DNA of 64,000 nt from Mesorhizobium sp. LSJC280B00 (GTDB lineage: Bacteria > Pseudomonadota > Alphaproteobacteria > Rhizobiales > Rhizobiaceae), in the NCBI RefSeq assembly GCF_000502835.1, contig NZ_AYVL01000009.1, positions 20,501-84,500 of the forward strand, read 5' to 3'. Shown in pieces: positions 10,563-19,343 of this stretch. A model generated the notes under the pieces. It did not search any database. It had not been told where the DNA came from and was given only the letters and a program-made list of their open reading frames with translations. Numbering within the stretch: position 1 is the stretch's first letter; every line of letters starts with the position of its first letter. Made by a program: the position numbers and the translations under genes.

Positions 10563-11483
10563 CTACCGCTTCTCGATCCCCGGAATGCCGGAGATCTGCT
10601 CGGCGAGAAAGTCGACCAGCAGCCGCACCCGGGCAATGCCCGCACGCTCCGGAACGATTAGCATGCTCAGCGGGACGGGAGGCGGAAAATAGCCCGGCAG
10701 GACCACTTCCAGCCGGTCGGCCGCCAGAAGATCATCGACAAGCCAGTGGTGGGCGGGTGCGATGCCGCGTGCGGCGACAAGGGCTTCGCGCGCAGCAAGC
10801 CCATGGTCGACCAGAAATCTGCCGCCAAAGGGCACCGCAAAGGTCTCGTCGCCCGGCCCCTGCAAGGTGAGCGTGTCGCTTCCCGCGATGTTCGACATCC
10901 GGATGCCTTCATGGCCAGGCAGATCCTGCGGGACAGCCGGTCTGCCCCGCGCCGCCAGATAGGCCGGCGCCGCCACCAGCAGACGCCGGGATTGCCCGAG
11001 CGCCCGCAGTTTCATTGAGCTGTCGGTGAGCGGGCCGAGGCGAAGCGCGATGTCGACGCCCTCCCGCACAAGGTTGATGCGCTCGTCGGTAAGGCTGAGA
11101 TCGATGCCGATGTAGGGATAGCGGTCCTGAAAGGCGAAGATCAGCCGGCTGACATGTAAGACCCCGAGCGCCGCCGTGCAGGATATCCGGATCGTGCCGG
11201 CTGACGCGCCGCGCGTGCCCCGCGCCTCATCGCCGGCCTGCTCGACGAGGCGCAGGATCTGGACGCTGTCGGCATAGTAACGGCTGCCTTCATCGGTCAT
11301 CGTGACGCGCCGGGTGGTCCTGCTGAGCAAGGGCACTCCGACGGCCTCCTCGAGTTCTCGCAAATGCCGTGTGACCGTCGACTGCCCAACTCCGAGCTCG
11401 CGCGCCACCGCCGAGAGGCTGCCGCGCTCGGCGACGCGAACGAAGGTGCGCATGCGCTCAAGGGTGGCGTCCGATCTATCCAT
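10563..11483 (-). CDS. LysR-family transcriptional regulator
   Basis: A 306-residue regulator. The N-terminal winged helix-turn-helix is FVRVAERGSLSAVARELGVGQSTVTRHLRELEE (given here as landmarks around residues 14-46), followed by a LysR effector-binding domain. It is divergent from the quinone oxidoreductase gene across about 93 bases, the usual arrangement when a LysR protein controls its neighbour and itself. Effector unknown; a quinone or other electrophile is a reasonable guess. Confidence 0.88.
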   Translation of the reverse strand: MDRSDATLERMRTFVRVAERGSLSAVARELGVGQSTVTRHLRELEEAVGVPLLSRTTRRVTMTDEGSRYYADSVQILRLVEQAGDEARGTRGASAGTIRISCTAALGVLHVSRLIFAFQDRYPYIGIDLSLTDERINLVREGVDIALRLGPLTDSSMKLRALGQSRRLLVAAPAYLAARGRPAVPQDLPGHEGIRMSNIAGSDTLTLQGPGDETFAVPFGGRFLVDHGLAAREALVAARGIAPAHHWLVDDLLAADRLEVVLPGYFPPPVPLSMLIVPERAGIARVRLLVDFLAEQISGIPGIEKR

Positions 11484-11576
11484 TATTCGGCATTATCTTA
11501 TACATTTCCTACATATAGTGGATCAGCCCACAGCTGGCTACCTTTGGTGTCTATCGTCCTTCTTCGGAGTAGACCC
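11484..11576. promoter_or_regulatory. Divergent promoter region of LysR regulator and quinone oxidoreductase
   Basis: A 93-base divergent intergenic region, A/T-rich between about 11484 and 11520. It is the expected place for a LysR T-N11-A box, but no box could be assigned with confidence. Confidence 0.4.
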
Positions 11577-12449
11577 ATGAAAGTCCTGCTTGTTTTTGCT
11601 CATCCTGAACCGCGTTCGCTCAACGGCGCACTGCGTGACGTCGCCATCGGGGAACTTGAGGCCCAAGGCCATGAGGTGCGGGTGTCTGACCTCTACGCCG
11701 ATGGCTGGAAAGCCGAGGTAGACCGTGCCGACTTTCCGTCGTGGCCGCCTGAAGCACGCTTCCTGCCGGCCGGCGCCTCCAAAAAAGCTTTTGCGAGCGG
11801 CACTCTGACCGAAGACGTCAAAGTGGAGATCGACAAGCTGCTATGGGCCGATACCCTGATCCTCCAGTTCCCGCTGTGGTGGTACGCCATGCCGGCGATC
11901 CTCAAGGGCTGGGTCGATCGCGTGTACGCCTACGGCTTCGCCTATGGCGTTGGCGAGCACAGCGACAAGCGGTGGGGTGACCGCTTTGGTGAGGGAACGC
12001 TCGCCGGCAAGCGCGCAATGCTGATCGTGACCAACGGCGGCTGGGAGGAGCATTATTCCGCCCGCGGCGTCAACGGCCCGATCGACGACCTGCTGTTCCC
12101 GATCAATCACGGGATTCTATACTATCCGGGCTACGACGTGCTTCCGCCGTTCGTGGTTTACAGGGTGGACCGTTTCGGGGAGGCGGATTTCGAGCCTGTC
12201 GCGGAGCGACTGCGCGAAAGGATGCGAACGCTCGAGACAATCCGGCCCATTCGTTATCGGCAGCAGAATGGCGGCGATTACTTGATCCCAAGCATGCAAT
12301 TGCGCCCCGGCTTGGAGAACCCGGGTGCGACCGCCTTTGCGCTTCACGAGGATCGCGCCGGCGCCGCCGCCCAGTCCGATCAGGACAGCCGGGCGATGAT
12401 GGTGCGCAGCGCCTCGCCGAAGCGCCGGACTTCCTCGATCGTATTGTAA
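11577..12449 (+). CDS. NAD(P)H dehydrogenase (quinone)-type flavodoxin-fold oxidoreductase
   Basis: A 290-residue flavodoxin-like oxidoreductase of the NQO1/MdaB group. It has the N-terminal FMN/FAD-binding strand-loop [17 protein letters not shown] and the motif [27 protein letters not shown]. It would reduce quinones or related electrophiles with NAD(P)H. The ATG at 11577 starts the conserved domain. The homologous part seems to end near residue 268; the remaining tail runs 70 bases into the 3' end of the convergent aminotransferase gene and looks like read-through sequence. Confidence 0.82.
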   Translation: MKVLLVFAHPEPRSLNGALRDVAIGELEAQGHEVRVSDLYADGWKAEVDRADFPSWPPEARFLPAGASKKAFASGTLTEDVKVEIDKLLWADTLILQFPLWWYAMPAILKGWVDRVYAYGFAYGVGEHSDKRWGDRFGEGTLAGKRAMLIVTNGGWEEHYSARGVNGPIDDLLFPINHGILYYPGYDVLPPFVVYRVDRFGEADFEPVAERLRERMRTLETIRPIRYRQQNGGDYLIPSMQLRPGLENPGATAFALHEDRAGAAAQSDQDSRAMMVRSASPKRRTSSIVL

Positions 12450-13672
12450 TGCACCAGCGAGGCGCGCACGGCGCCGCTGTCCATGCTGAGGTTGAGCCGC
12501 TTCATCAGACGCGGCGCATACATGTGGCCGTCGCGAATGCCGATCTGCATCTCGGCCATTTCCTCGACGATCCTCTGCGGCGACAGCGTGCCGACATTGA
12601 AGCAGAAGGTCGGCACGCGCTCGCTGAGGCGTGCCTCTTCGGCCACGCCGTAGATCGTCGCGCCGCAATCTTTGAGCACCGCCAGCATTTCGCGCGCCAG
12701 CACCTGTTCGTAGTCGCGGATGGCATTCATGCCGGCGACGATGTTGTCGCGGCGCGACCGGTTATTCTCTGACAAGAAATTGCGGCCGATCGATTCGAGG
12801 TAGCGCACCGCGGCATCCATGCCGGAGACGTTCTCGTAAATGAAGGTACCGGCCTCGATCTTGTAGGGCGGCTCGTCGGGGATGAAATCTTCGCGGAAGG
12901 TCGGCAGGCGCTTCAGAGTTTCGAAGCGGCCCCACAGGAAGCCCATATGCGGCGAGAAATTCTTGTAGCCGGAGCAGACCAGATAGTCGCAATCCCAGGC
13001 CTGCACATCGATCAACCCGTGCGGCCCAAAATGCACGCAGTCGAGGAACACTTCGGCGCCTGCCGCATGCGCAATCCCAGCCACGGAGGCAACGTCGACA
13101 ATCGAGCCGATCGAATGCGCCGTTACCGTGCAGGCGACGAGCCGGGTGTGCTCTGAGACCAGCGGGCGCAAATCGTCGACATGCAGATTGCCGTCCTCGC
13201 GCATCCGCCACCATTTGAACTTGGCGCCGGCGGGCGCCAGCGCCAGCCACGTCGCGATATTGGCATCGTGATCCATGTCGGTGATGACGATCTCGTCACG
13301 CTCCCCGTTTGGGCGCTCGGAAAGCATCTGGCCGATGCCGAGGCTGACCAGGCGGATGAACGAAGTGGCGTTCATGCCGAAACAGATCTCCGCCGGGTCG
13401 GTGGCGTTGATCAGCAAGGCCACGCTTTCGCGAGCGCCGGCGACGGCTTGGTCGACGGTGACGCTGCGGCCATAGCGGCCGCCGCGCTGCACATTATGCG
13501 CGACCAAATGGTTGGTGACCGCATCGAGCACGCTTTGCGGGATCTGCGCGCCGGCGGCATTGTCCATGAAGACGAAGTCCCCGGCTTGCTGCAAGGCGGG
13601 AAACATGGCGCGGATCGTCTCGACCGGGAAAGCTGCGGCATCGCCGGTTTTCGAAATCTGATGCTGGTTCAA
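12380..13672 (-). CDS. Class V aminotransferase, cysteine-desulfurase-like family
   Basis: A 430-residue PLP enzyme of fold type I. The Schiff-base lysine is K237 in [17 protein letters not shown] and D211 ([11 protein letters not shown]) should hold the pyridine nitrogen. The resemblance is to the cysteine desulfurase-like branch rather than SufS/IscS proper; kynureninase shares the fold but I do not see its signature. The start is TTG with AGGAG six bases before it. It lies downstream of an amino-acid permease gene on the same strand, so it may process an imported amino compound. Substrate unknown. Confidence 0.78.
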   Translation of the reverse strand: MNQHQISKTGDAAAFPVETIRAMFPALQQAGDFVFMDNAAGAQIPQSVLDAVTNHLVAHNVQRGGRYGRSVTVDQAVAGARESVALLINATDPAEICFGMNATSFIRLVSLGIGQMLSERPNGERDEIVITDMDHDANIATWLALAPAGAKFKWWRMREDGNLHVDDLRPLVSEHTRLVACTVTAHSIGSIVDVASVAGIAHAAGAEVFLDCVHFGPHGLIDVQAWDCDYLVCSGYKNFSPHMGFLWGRFETLKRLPTFREDFIPDEPPYKIEAGTFIYENVSGMDAAVRYLESIGRNFLSENNRSRRDNIVAGMNAIRDYEQVLAREMLAVLKDCGATIYGVAEEARLSERVPTFCFNVGTLSPQRIVEEMAEMQIGIRDGHMYAPRLMKRLNLSMDSGAVRASLVHYNTIEEVRRFGEALRTIIARLS

Positions 13673-13702
13673 GGTCGTCTCCTGCGAAGTGCGCTGACAG
13701 AT

Positions 13703-14377
13703 TCAGCGGGTCTTTTCGGTTTGAAAGCGGCGTTCAAGGAGGCTGACGAGACGGACCATCGGCCAGAGAAAGATCAGATAGACCAGCGCCGCGCCGATCA
13801 GCGGTGAAGGATTGGCATAGAGCGATTGCGCGTTGGTCGCTTCCTTCAGCAGTTCGGGCAGCGCCACGGTGGAAGCGAGCGAAGTATCCTTGAACATCGA
13901 AACGCAATTGCTGGTCATTGGCGGAATGACGACGCGGATCGCCTGCGGCAGCACTACCTTGCGCAAGGTCAGCAAGAACGGCAGGCCGAGCGCCTGCGCC
14001 GCCTCGAACTGGCCGCGCGGAATGCTCTCTATACCGGAGCGGAACACCTCGGCCGAATAGGCCGCCATGATGATGGCGAAGGCCATCACCGCGGACGTCC
14101 ACGATGACAGGCGAATGCCGAGGAACGGCAGCGCATAGTAGATCAGGATCAGCACGACCAGCACCGGCATCGCCCGGAAAACGTCAATGTAGCCGACAGC
14201 CAGCAGCCGAAGCGGCTTTGGCGCATAGAGCCGCACCAGGCTGATCGCGAGGCCGACGGGAATACCGATGCCGATGCTCATGATTCCGAGCAGCAGGGTG
14301 TTCAGGAAACCGCGCAGCAGCGCCGGCAGGCTGGAGACCATGACGTCGGCGTTGAAGAAGGTGTCCAGCAGCGACAT
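13703..14377 (-). CDS. Polar amino-acid ABC transporter permease
   Basis: A 224-residue HisM/GlnP-type inner-membrane permease with about five hydrophobic segments. The EAA-like loop SIPRGQFEAAQALGLPFL and the C-terminal RRFQTEKTR are typical. It pairs with the binding protein just upstream, from which it is separated by 109 bases with a hairpin. No ATP-binding gene for this polar amino-acid type occurs nearby. Confidence 0.88.
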   Translation of the reverse strand: MSLLDTFFNADVMVSSLPALLRGFLNTLLLGIMSIGIGIPVGLAISLVRLYAPKPLRLLAVGYIDVFRAMPVLVVLILIYYALPFLGIRLSSWTSAVMAFAIIMAAYSAEVFRSGIESIPRGQFEAAQALGLPFLLTLRKVVLPQAIRVVIPPMTSNCVSMFKDTSLASTVALPELLKEATNAQSLYANPSPLIGAALVYLIFLWPMVRLVSLLERRFQTEKTR

Positions 14378-14439
14378 CGCAGCATTTCCGAAACGTTTGG
14401 CGTCCCGCGACGCTCGAGCCCGAGCCCGAAATCCGAAAT

Positions 14440-14464
14440 CGTGCCGGCATCGAAAGCCGGCACG
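14440..14464 (-). promoter_or_regulatory. Intercistronic hairpin between binding-protein and permease genes
   Basis: Arms 14440-14448 and 14456-14464 form a perfect 9-bp stem (CGTGCCGGC with GCCGGCACG) with a 7-base loop. It follows the binding-protein stop at 14487. Only a weak T stretch follows on the minus strand, so it is more likely an mRNA-stabilising or attenuating structure than a terminator. Confidence 0.6.
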
Positions 14465-14486
14465 ACATTTAAGCGCGAACTGCCGC

Positions 14487-15278
14487 TCAGGCCTTCGGCA
14501 TAGGCATTTCCTTGACGGTCGAGGAATCGGCAGGTGCGTCGCTGCCGAACCACTTCTTGTGGATCGCGGCCAGCGTGCCGTCCTTCTTCATCGCGGTCAC
14601 CGCGTCGTTCAGCTTGCCGAGCAGCGGGTGGTCCTTGGTCATCATCAGACCGTACTGCTCGCCGGTCTTGATGCGCTCTTTTACGGCGAGATCCTTCATC
14701 CTGGTGAAAGAATATTCCAGGCCCGGAATATCGCTGACCGCCGCATCGACGCGGCCGGAGCTGAGATCGAGCAGCAAATTCTGCTGCGTGTCGTAGCCCT
14801 TGACGTCACTGAACCCGTCCGCTTCCTGGTGGGCCTTGACCCAGGCTTCGCCGGTCGAGCCGGACAGCACGCCGACAATCTTGCCCTTGAGGTCGGCCTC
14901 GGCCTTGATCGGGCTGTCGGCCTTCGCGGCGATGCCCATGTCGGAATCATAGTAGGGCTGCGTGAACGACTGAGACTTCAGCCGCTCCGGCGTGATGGTG
15001 ATCGACGAGATGGCGACGTCGATGCGCTTCGAGGTGGTGGCGGCGAACAGCGCCTGGAAACCGAGATCGGCGATATCAGTGGTCATGCCGATACGCTTTG
15101 CCGCCTCATTGATGATGTCGACTTCGAAACCCTCGAACGTGCCGCTCTCGTTCTTGTATTCAAAAGGCGGATTGGTCGGATAGGCGCCGACATTCAGCGT
15201 GCCTTCGGCGTAGGCCGGGCCGCCGGCGATACCGATGGCAGCAGCAAGAAGCAGCAGGTTGCGACGGGTGAAGTTCAT
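14487..15278 (-). CDS. Amino-acid ABC transporter substrate-binding protein (family 3)
   Basis: A periplasmic binding protein of 263 residues. The signal peptide is MNFTRRNLLLLAAAIGIAGG with cleavage near AYA. The mature domain has the family-3 motifs GTLNVGAYPTNPPFEYKNE, FEGFEVDIINEAAKRIG and KRIDVAISSITITPER. ATG 15278 was chosen for its signal peptide and GAGGGAA ribosome site. The arginine pair could also suit Tat export. The ligand is unpredictable; a polar amino acid or aromatic amino compound is plausible given the neighbours. Confidence 0.9.
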   Translation of the reverse strand: MNFTRRNLLLLAAAIGIAGGPAYAEGTLNVGAYPTNPPFEYKNESGTFEGFEVDIINEAAKRIGMTTDIADLGFQALFAATTSKRIDVAISSITITPERLKSQSFTQPYYDSDMGIAAKADSPIKAEADLKGKIVGVLSGSTGEAWVKAHQEADGFSDVKGYDTQQNLLLDLSSGRVDAAVSDIPGLEYSFTRMKDLAVKERIKTGEQYGLMMTKDHPLLGKLNDAVTAMKKDGTLAAIHKKWFGSDAPADSSTVKEMPMPKA

Positions 15279-15423
15279 TTTCGTTCCCTCTGGTTGTGAT
15301 GGACAGGTTTGGCCCCGCACGGTTTTGATGCGCCAAGTGACGGGACTGCCGGAAAGCCCTCCCGGCACGGCAGTCGCAAGACATTGGATGCTATCCAAAG
15401 TACCGCGCTTTTCAAGGCGAAAG

Positions 15424-15437
15424 TTTTAAGCTTAAAA
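15424..15437. promoter_or_regulatory. 14-bp palindrome, candidate MarR operator (site 2)
   Basis: TTTTAAGCTTAAAA is a perfect palindrome in the intergenic region, 146 bases upstream of the binding-protein start. It shares its AAGCTT core with the palindrome at 21689-21700 and resembles the sequence at 29300-29313. Confidence 0.5.
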
Positions 15438-15455
15438 AATTGCCACGTGTTGCCG

Positions 15456-15851
15456 TCACTCCGGAATAACCGCCGTGGCCTGGATCTCAACCTTGGCGCG
15501 ATCCTCGACCAGCGCCATCACCTGCATGGCGGCCATCGCCGGAAAATGCCGGCCGATCACCTCGCGATAGACCTCTCCGATCCCCTTGAGATTGGCCAAA
15601 TATTCCGCCTTGTCGGTAAAGTACCAGGTCATCGAGGTGATATGTTCCGGCTTGGCGTCGGCCTCGGCGAGCACAGCAACAATATTGGCCAGCGTCTGCC
15701 GCACCTGGCCGACAAGATCATCGGTCTCGAAGCGGCCCTGTCCGTTCCAGCCGACCTGCCCGCCGACGAAGACAAGCTGCCCACGCGCGGCGACGCCATT
15801 GGCGTAGCCGACGGGTTTCGCCCAGCCTTCCGGCTGCAGGATGGTGTGCAT
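15456..15851 (-). CDS. RidA family enamine/imine deaminase
   Basis: A 131-residue YjgF/RidA protein. It has QLVFVGGQVGWNGQG, the conserved VRQTLANIVAVLAEADAKPEHI, and AMAAMQVMALVEDRAKVEIQATAV near the C-terminus. RidA proteins hydrolyse reactive enamines and imines. The neighbouring pathway is predicted to make a ring enamine from 2-aminobenzoyl-CoA, so a deaminating role there fits, as inference. Start 15851 has GGGAGG seven bases upstream. It is the last gene of the aromatic operon and lacks its own visible promoter. Confidence 0.87.
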   Translation of the reverse strand: MHTILQPEGWAKPVGYANGVAARGQLVFVGGQVGWNGQGRFETDDLVGQVRQTLANIVAVLAEADAKPEHITSMTWYFTDKAEYLANLKGIGEVYREVIGRHFPAMAAMQVMALVEDRAKVEIQATAVIPE

Positions 15852-15923
15852 GTCAAAACCTCCCAATGCTCAAATCCGGTCGCTCAAAACTCGAAGACAA
15901 TAATTTTCACGCAAACTCCTGTC

Positions 15924-17072
15924 TCAGGCCGCTCCCATCACTTGTCGTGCAATCACCACCTTCTGCACGTCGGACGCTCCCTCGTAGATGCGCAGCGCCC
16001 GGATCTCGCGATACAGGCTTTCGACGATATGGCCCTTGCGGACGCCGTCGCCGCCATGCAGCTGCACAGCCTTGTCGATCACCTCCTGCGCTTTGTCGGT
16101 AGCGAACAGCTTGGCCATGGCGGCTTCGCGGGTAACCCGAGCCGCGCCCATGTCCTTGGTCCAGGCGGCACGATAGACCAGCAACGCGGCGGCATCGACA
16201 TCCAGCGCCATGTCGGCGATGTGGCCCTGCACCATCTGCAGCTCGGCCATCGGCGCACCGAACAGCCTGCGCTCGGCCACTCTTGTGATGCTTTCGTCCA
16301 GCGCGCGCCGGGCAAAGCCGAGCGCCGCTGCGCCGACGGTCGAACGGAACACGTCGAGCACGGACATGGCGATGCGAAAACCGTCACCGGGTTTGCCGAT
16401 CAGCGCCGAGGCTGGAATGCGTGCATTGTCGAAGGACAGCCGGGCGAGCGGGTGCGGCGCGATCACCTCCAGCCGCTCGGCAACGATCAGCCCCTCGGTT
16501 TCGGAAGGCACGACAAAGGCGGATAGCCCCTTGGCGCCGGGCGCTTCGCCGGTGCGGGCAAAGACAGCATAAAAGTCAGCGATACCGCCGTTGGAGATCC
16601 AGGTCTTTTCGCCGGACAAGAGATAGCTGTCGCCGTCACGCGTGGCCGTCATTTCCATATTGGCGACGTCCGAGCCCGAGCGCGGCTCCGACAGCGCGAA
16701 CGCCGAAATCGCCTTACCGGCCCGTGTCTTAGCCAGCCAATGCTGCTGCTCGGGCGAGCCGAACAGGCCGAGCGCACCGGTGCCGAGTCCTTGCATCGCG
16801 AAGGCGAAATCGGCCAGCCCGTCATGCCGGGCCAGCGTCTCGCGCGTGAGGCAGAGCGTGCGCACGTCGAGCGGTGAGGGGTTGTCGGTATCGAGCGCCG
16901 TCGGCTTCAGCCAGCCGTCCTTACCGAGCTTGGCCACCAGCTCGCGGCAGGCCGCGTCGACATCGTCATGCGCAACCGGCAGGTTCTTGGCGCACCATGC
17001 CTCCAGCCGCTCCGCCAGATCGCGGTGGCGATCCTCGAAGAACGGCCAGGAGAGGAAGGAACGGTCAGGCAT
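15924..17072 (-). CDS. Acyl-CoA dehydrogenase
   Basis: A 382-residue flavoprotein of the acyl-CoA dehydrogenase superfamily. Motifs: [16 protein letters not shown] (FAD and substrate site) and the C-terminal [35 protein letters not shown], in which the region around YEGASD contains the usual active-site Glu position. It should dehydrogenate an acyl-CoA, feeding electrons to ETF. Its placement suggests the ring-opened or reduced aminocyclohexene-CoA as substrate. ATG 17072 has GGAGG five bases before it; an in-frame ATG lies in the repeat upstream. Confidence 0.9.
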   Translation of the reverse strand: MPDRSFLSWPFFEDRHRDLAERLEAWCAKNLPVAHDDVDAACRELVAKLGKDGWLKPTALDTDNPSPLDVRTLCLTRETLARHDGLADFAFAMQGLGTGALGLFGSPEQQHWLAKTRAGKAISAFALSEPRSGSDVANMEMTATRDGDSYLLSGEKTWISNGGIADFYAVFARTGEAPGAKGLSAFVVPSETEGLIVAERLEVIAPHPLARLSFDNARIPASALIGKPGDGFRIAMSVLDVFRSTVGAAALGFARRALDESITRVAERRLFGAPMAELQMVQGHIADMALDVDAAALLVYRAAWTKDMGAARVTREAAMAKLFATDKAQEVIDKAVQLHGGDGVRKGHIVESLYREIRALRIYEGASDVQKVVIARQVMGAA

Positions 17073-17110
17073 TGCTGCCTCCACAATTCTCCGGCCCTGG
17101 CGCTCCACGG

Positions 17111-17268
17111 CGCCCCCCTCTGTCCTGCCGGACATCTCCCCCTCTAGGGGGGAGATTGGCGGCTTCGCTGCCACGGCTCTCCCTGCGATGTTGGAGATTG
17201 GCGAAAGCGGGCCTGATATCCAATCTCCCCCCTTGAGGGGGAGATGGCCGGCAGGCCAGAGGGGGGTG
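17111..17268. repeat. MITE-like palindromic element, copy 1
   Basis: About 158 bp with inverted ends: CCCCTCTGTCCTGCCGGACA at the left and its near complement at the right. Each arm has an inner stem (CTCCCCC with GGGGGAG), and a conserved core contains GTTGGAGATTGGCGAAAGC. It lies between the enoyl-CoA hydratase and acyl-CoA dehydrogenase genes. Similar copies are at 39549-39708 and 60949-61109. The layout recalls the Rhizobium intergenic mosaic elements (RIME), though family membership was not tested. Confidence 0.85.
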
Positions 17269-17296
17269 CTGTCCCGCCAGCGTGGAAGCGATCATC

Positions 17297-18109
17297 TCAA
17301 TTTCCCTCGAACACCGGCTTCTCCTTAGCCACGAAAGCCGTGTACGCCCGCTCGAAATCGCGGGTCTGCATGCAGATCGCCTGCGCCTGCGCTTCCGCTT
17401 CGATCGCCTGGTCGAGACCCATCGACCATTCCTGGTTCAGCTGCGTCTTGGTCATGCCATGGGCGAAGGTCGGGCCGGAAACGATGCGCGCGGCCATGTC
17501 GAGCGCGTCGGCCTCAAGCGTTGCGGTATCGACCAGCCGGTTGTAGAAGCCCCAGCGCTCGCCTTCCTCGGCACTCATCGTGCGGCCGGTATAGAGCAGC
17601 TCGGCGGCGCGGCCCTGGCCAATGATGCGCGGCAGGATCGCGCAGGCCCCCATGTCGCAGCCGGCAAGGCCGACGCGGGTGAACAGGAATGCTGTCTTGG
17701 CCTGGGGCGTGGCGATGCGGATATCGGAGGCCATGGCGATAATCGCGCCGGCGCCGACCGCCACGCCATCGACCGCCGCAATAATCGGCTTGCCGCAATT
17801 CAGCATCGCCTTGACGAAATCGCCCGTCATGCGGGTGAAGGCGAGCAGCGCCTTCATGTCCATCTTGACCAGTGGGCCGATGATTTCGTGGACATCGCCG
17901 CCCGAGCAGAAATTGCCGCCATTGGGCAGGACCACCACAGCATCGACATCATCGGCGTAGACAAGGTCGCGAAATATGTCGCGCAATTCGGCATAGCTGT
18001 CGAAGGTCAGCGGGTTCTTGCGCTCCGGTCGATCGAGCCGGATCTTTGCGATCTTGCCTTCGACCTGCCAGAGGAAATGCTTCGGCTTGCGGCCGGCCAG
18101 CTTCGTCAT
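17297..18109 (-). CDS. Enoyl-CoA hydratase/isomerase family protein
   Basis: A 270-residue crotonase-fold protein. The oxyanion-hole regions are [13 protein letters not shown] and [20 protein letters not shown]; the catalytic-glutamate region is [22 protein letters not shown], where the second usual Glu is not obvious. It should hydrate an enoyl-CoA or open the ring in the 2-aminobenzoyl-CoA pathway. ATG 18109 overlaps the upstream marR stop (ATGA) and has GGAGGG eight bases ahead, so expression is coupled to the regulator. Confidence 0.88.
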   Translation of the reverse strand: MTKLAGRKPKHFLWQVEGKIAKIRLDRPERKNPLTFDSYAELRDIFRDLVYADDVDAVVVLPNGGNFCSGGDVHEIIGPLVKMDMKALLAFTRMTGDFVKAMLNCGKPIIAAVDGVAVGAGAIIAMASDIRIATPQAKTAFLFTRVGLAGCDMGACAILPRIIGQGRAAELLYTGRTMSAEEGERWGFYNRLVDTATLEADALDMAARIVSGPTFAHGMTKTQLNQEWSMGLDQAIEAEAQAQAICMQTRDFERAYTAFVAKEKPVFEGN

Positions 18110-18576
18110 TCCCGTCCCTCCCAATTGCTGCGGAAGGAGGTCAGCATGCCGGTCAGCCGGCGCGCCTCATCCTCGCTCACATTGCCCAGCAACTCGCCGA
18201 CCCATTTCTCATGCGCGGCGGCGATCACGGCGAAAATCTTCGATCCCTCTTCCGTCAGCCGTACCATCGAGGTACGGCGGTCGCCATTGCGTCGGGCCCG
18301 CATCACCAACCCTTCCGAGACCAGCCGGTCGATGATGCCGGTGACATTACCGTTGGACACCAGCAGGAAGCGCGAAAGATCGCTCATCAGCATGCCCTCC
18401 GGCGCGCGGTAGAGCGCGGCCATCACGTCGAAGCGTGGCAGCGTTGTGTTGAACTCTTGCCGCAGTCGTTCGCGCAGCTCGGCCTCGATGGTGCGCGAGG
18501 CGCGCAGCAGGCGTATCCACAGCCGCAGGCGGTCCTTGCCGGGTCCGGACGGGGCGGGCAGGGGACCGGCTACCAT
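18106..18576 (-). CDS. MarR-family transcriptional regulator, embedded in catabolic operon
   Basis: A 156-residue winged-helix regulator. The recognition region is [28 protein letters not shown] and the wing is [17 protein letters not shown], as in MarR proteins that sense aromatic acids or their CoA thioesters. It sits within the operon, overlapping the SDR stop by seven bases and the hydratase start by four. Autoregulation through the palindrome at 21689-21700 is likely but not shown. Confidence 0.9.
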   Translation of the reverse strand: MVAGPLPAPSGPGKDRLRLWIRLLRASRTIEAELRERLRQEFNTTLPRFDVMAALYRAPEGMLMSDLSRFLLVSNGNVTGIIDRLVSEGLVMRARRNGDRRTSMVRLTEEGSKIFAVIAAAHEKWVGELLGNVSEDEARRLTGMLTSFRSNWEGRE

Positions 18577-19343
18577 GTCTCACCTCCGGAGATCGAAATC
18601 GTCTGCCCGGTAATCGACCGGGCGGCGTCGCCACACAGATAAAGTACCGCGGCCGCAATTTCTTCCGGCTGGATGAAGCGGCCTTGCGGGTTGGTCGCGG
18701 CTAGGCTTGTCCGTGCCTGCTCGGACGAGCGGCCGGTCGTTTGGACGATGCGCTGGACGGTGCTCTCCAGCATCTCGGTTTCGACAAACCCTGGGCACAC
18801 GGCATTCACTGTTATGCCGGACTTGGCGGTCTCGACGGCGAGTGCCCGCATCAGGCCGACGACGCCATGCTTGGCGGCAACGTAAGCTGCGACATAGGGA
18901 TAGCCTTTCAGTCCGGCGGTGGAAGCGACGAAGATGATACGGCCAGTCTTGCGCACTGCCATGCCGGCCAACGCCGGCTTCACCGTCAGGAACGTACCGG
19001 TCAAGTTGACGTCGAGCGTGCGCTGCCAGTCTGCCAGCGAGGTCCGCTGCGCCGGGGCACTGCCGGACATGCCGGCATTGGCAACGACGATGTCGAACGC
19101 TCCGCGTGCCGCTTCCGCGGCCTCGTAGAGCGACGCCATCGACGTCTCGTCGGTGACGTCGGCGGCAATGGCGAAGATGGACTTGTTCTCCGCGGCGACC
19201 TCGGCAAGCGGCTCCACGCGCCGGCCGCAGATGGTCACGTCAACGCCCGCGCCGGCCAGCGCCAGCGCGATCGCGCGGCCGACGCCGGAGCCGCCGCCGG
19301 TGACCAGCGCATGACGCCCCGAAATCGTCGCCGCGGCACTCAT
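18570..19343 (-). CDS. Short-chain dehydrogenase/reductase
   Basis: A 257-residue SDR. The cofactor loop is [19 protein letters not shown], the structural motif is NAG (VVANAGMSG), and the catalytic Ser-Tyr-Lys set is in [20 protein letters not shown]. The end [12 protein letters not shown] is usual. It probably acts as the 3-hydroxyacyl-CoA dehydrogenase of the pathway, as inferred from the operon. The start overlaps the stop of the monooxygenase/reductase gene (ATGA). Confidence 0.9.
   Translation of the reverse strand: MSAAATISGRHALVTGGGSGVGRAIALALAGAGVDVTICGRRVEPLAEVAAENKSIFAIAADVTDETSMASLYEAAEAARGAFDIVVANAGMSGSAPAQRTSLADWQRTLDVNLTGTFLTVKPALAGMAVRKTGRIIFVASTAGLKGYPYVAAYVAAKHGVVGLMRALAVETAKSGITVNAVCPGFVETEMLESTVQRIVQTTGRSSEQARTSLAATNPQGRFIQPEEIAAAVLYLCGDAARSITGQTISISGGETW

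Noticed and set aside
12380..13672. Class V enzyme as kynureninase
   Set aside because: Attractive for a tryptophan-to-anthranilate route, but the sequence follows the cysteine-desulfurase-like group and I see no kynureninase signature.
17072..17142. Acyl-CoA dehydrogenase starting at the repeat ATG
   Set aside because: The frame is open and in phase, but the ATG at 17072 has its own GGAGG at good spacing and begins the conserved domain.
17111..17268. Repeat copies as CRISPR or transposon ends of a full insertion sequence
   Set aside because: Only three dispersed copies, no spacer series and no transposase gene; better described as a small non-coding element.
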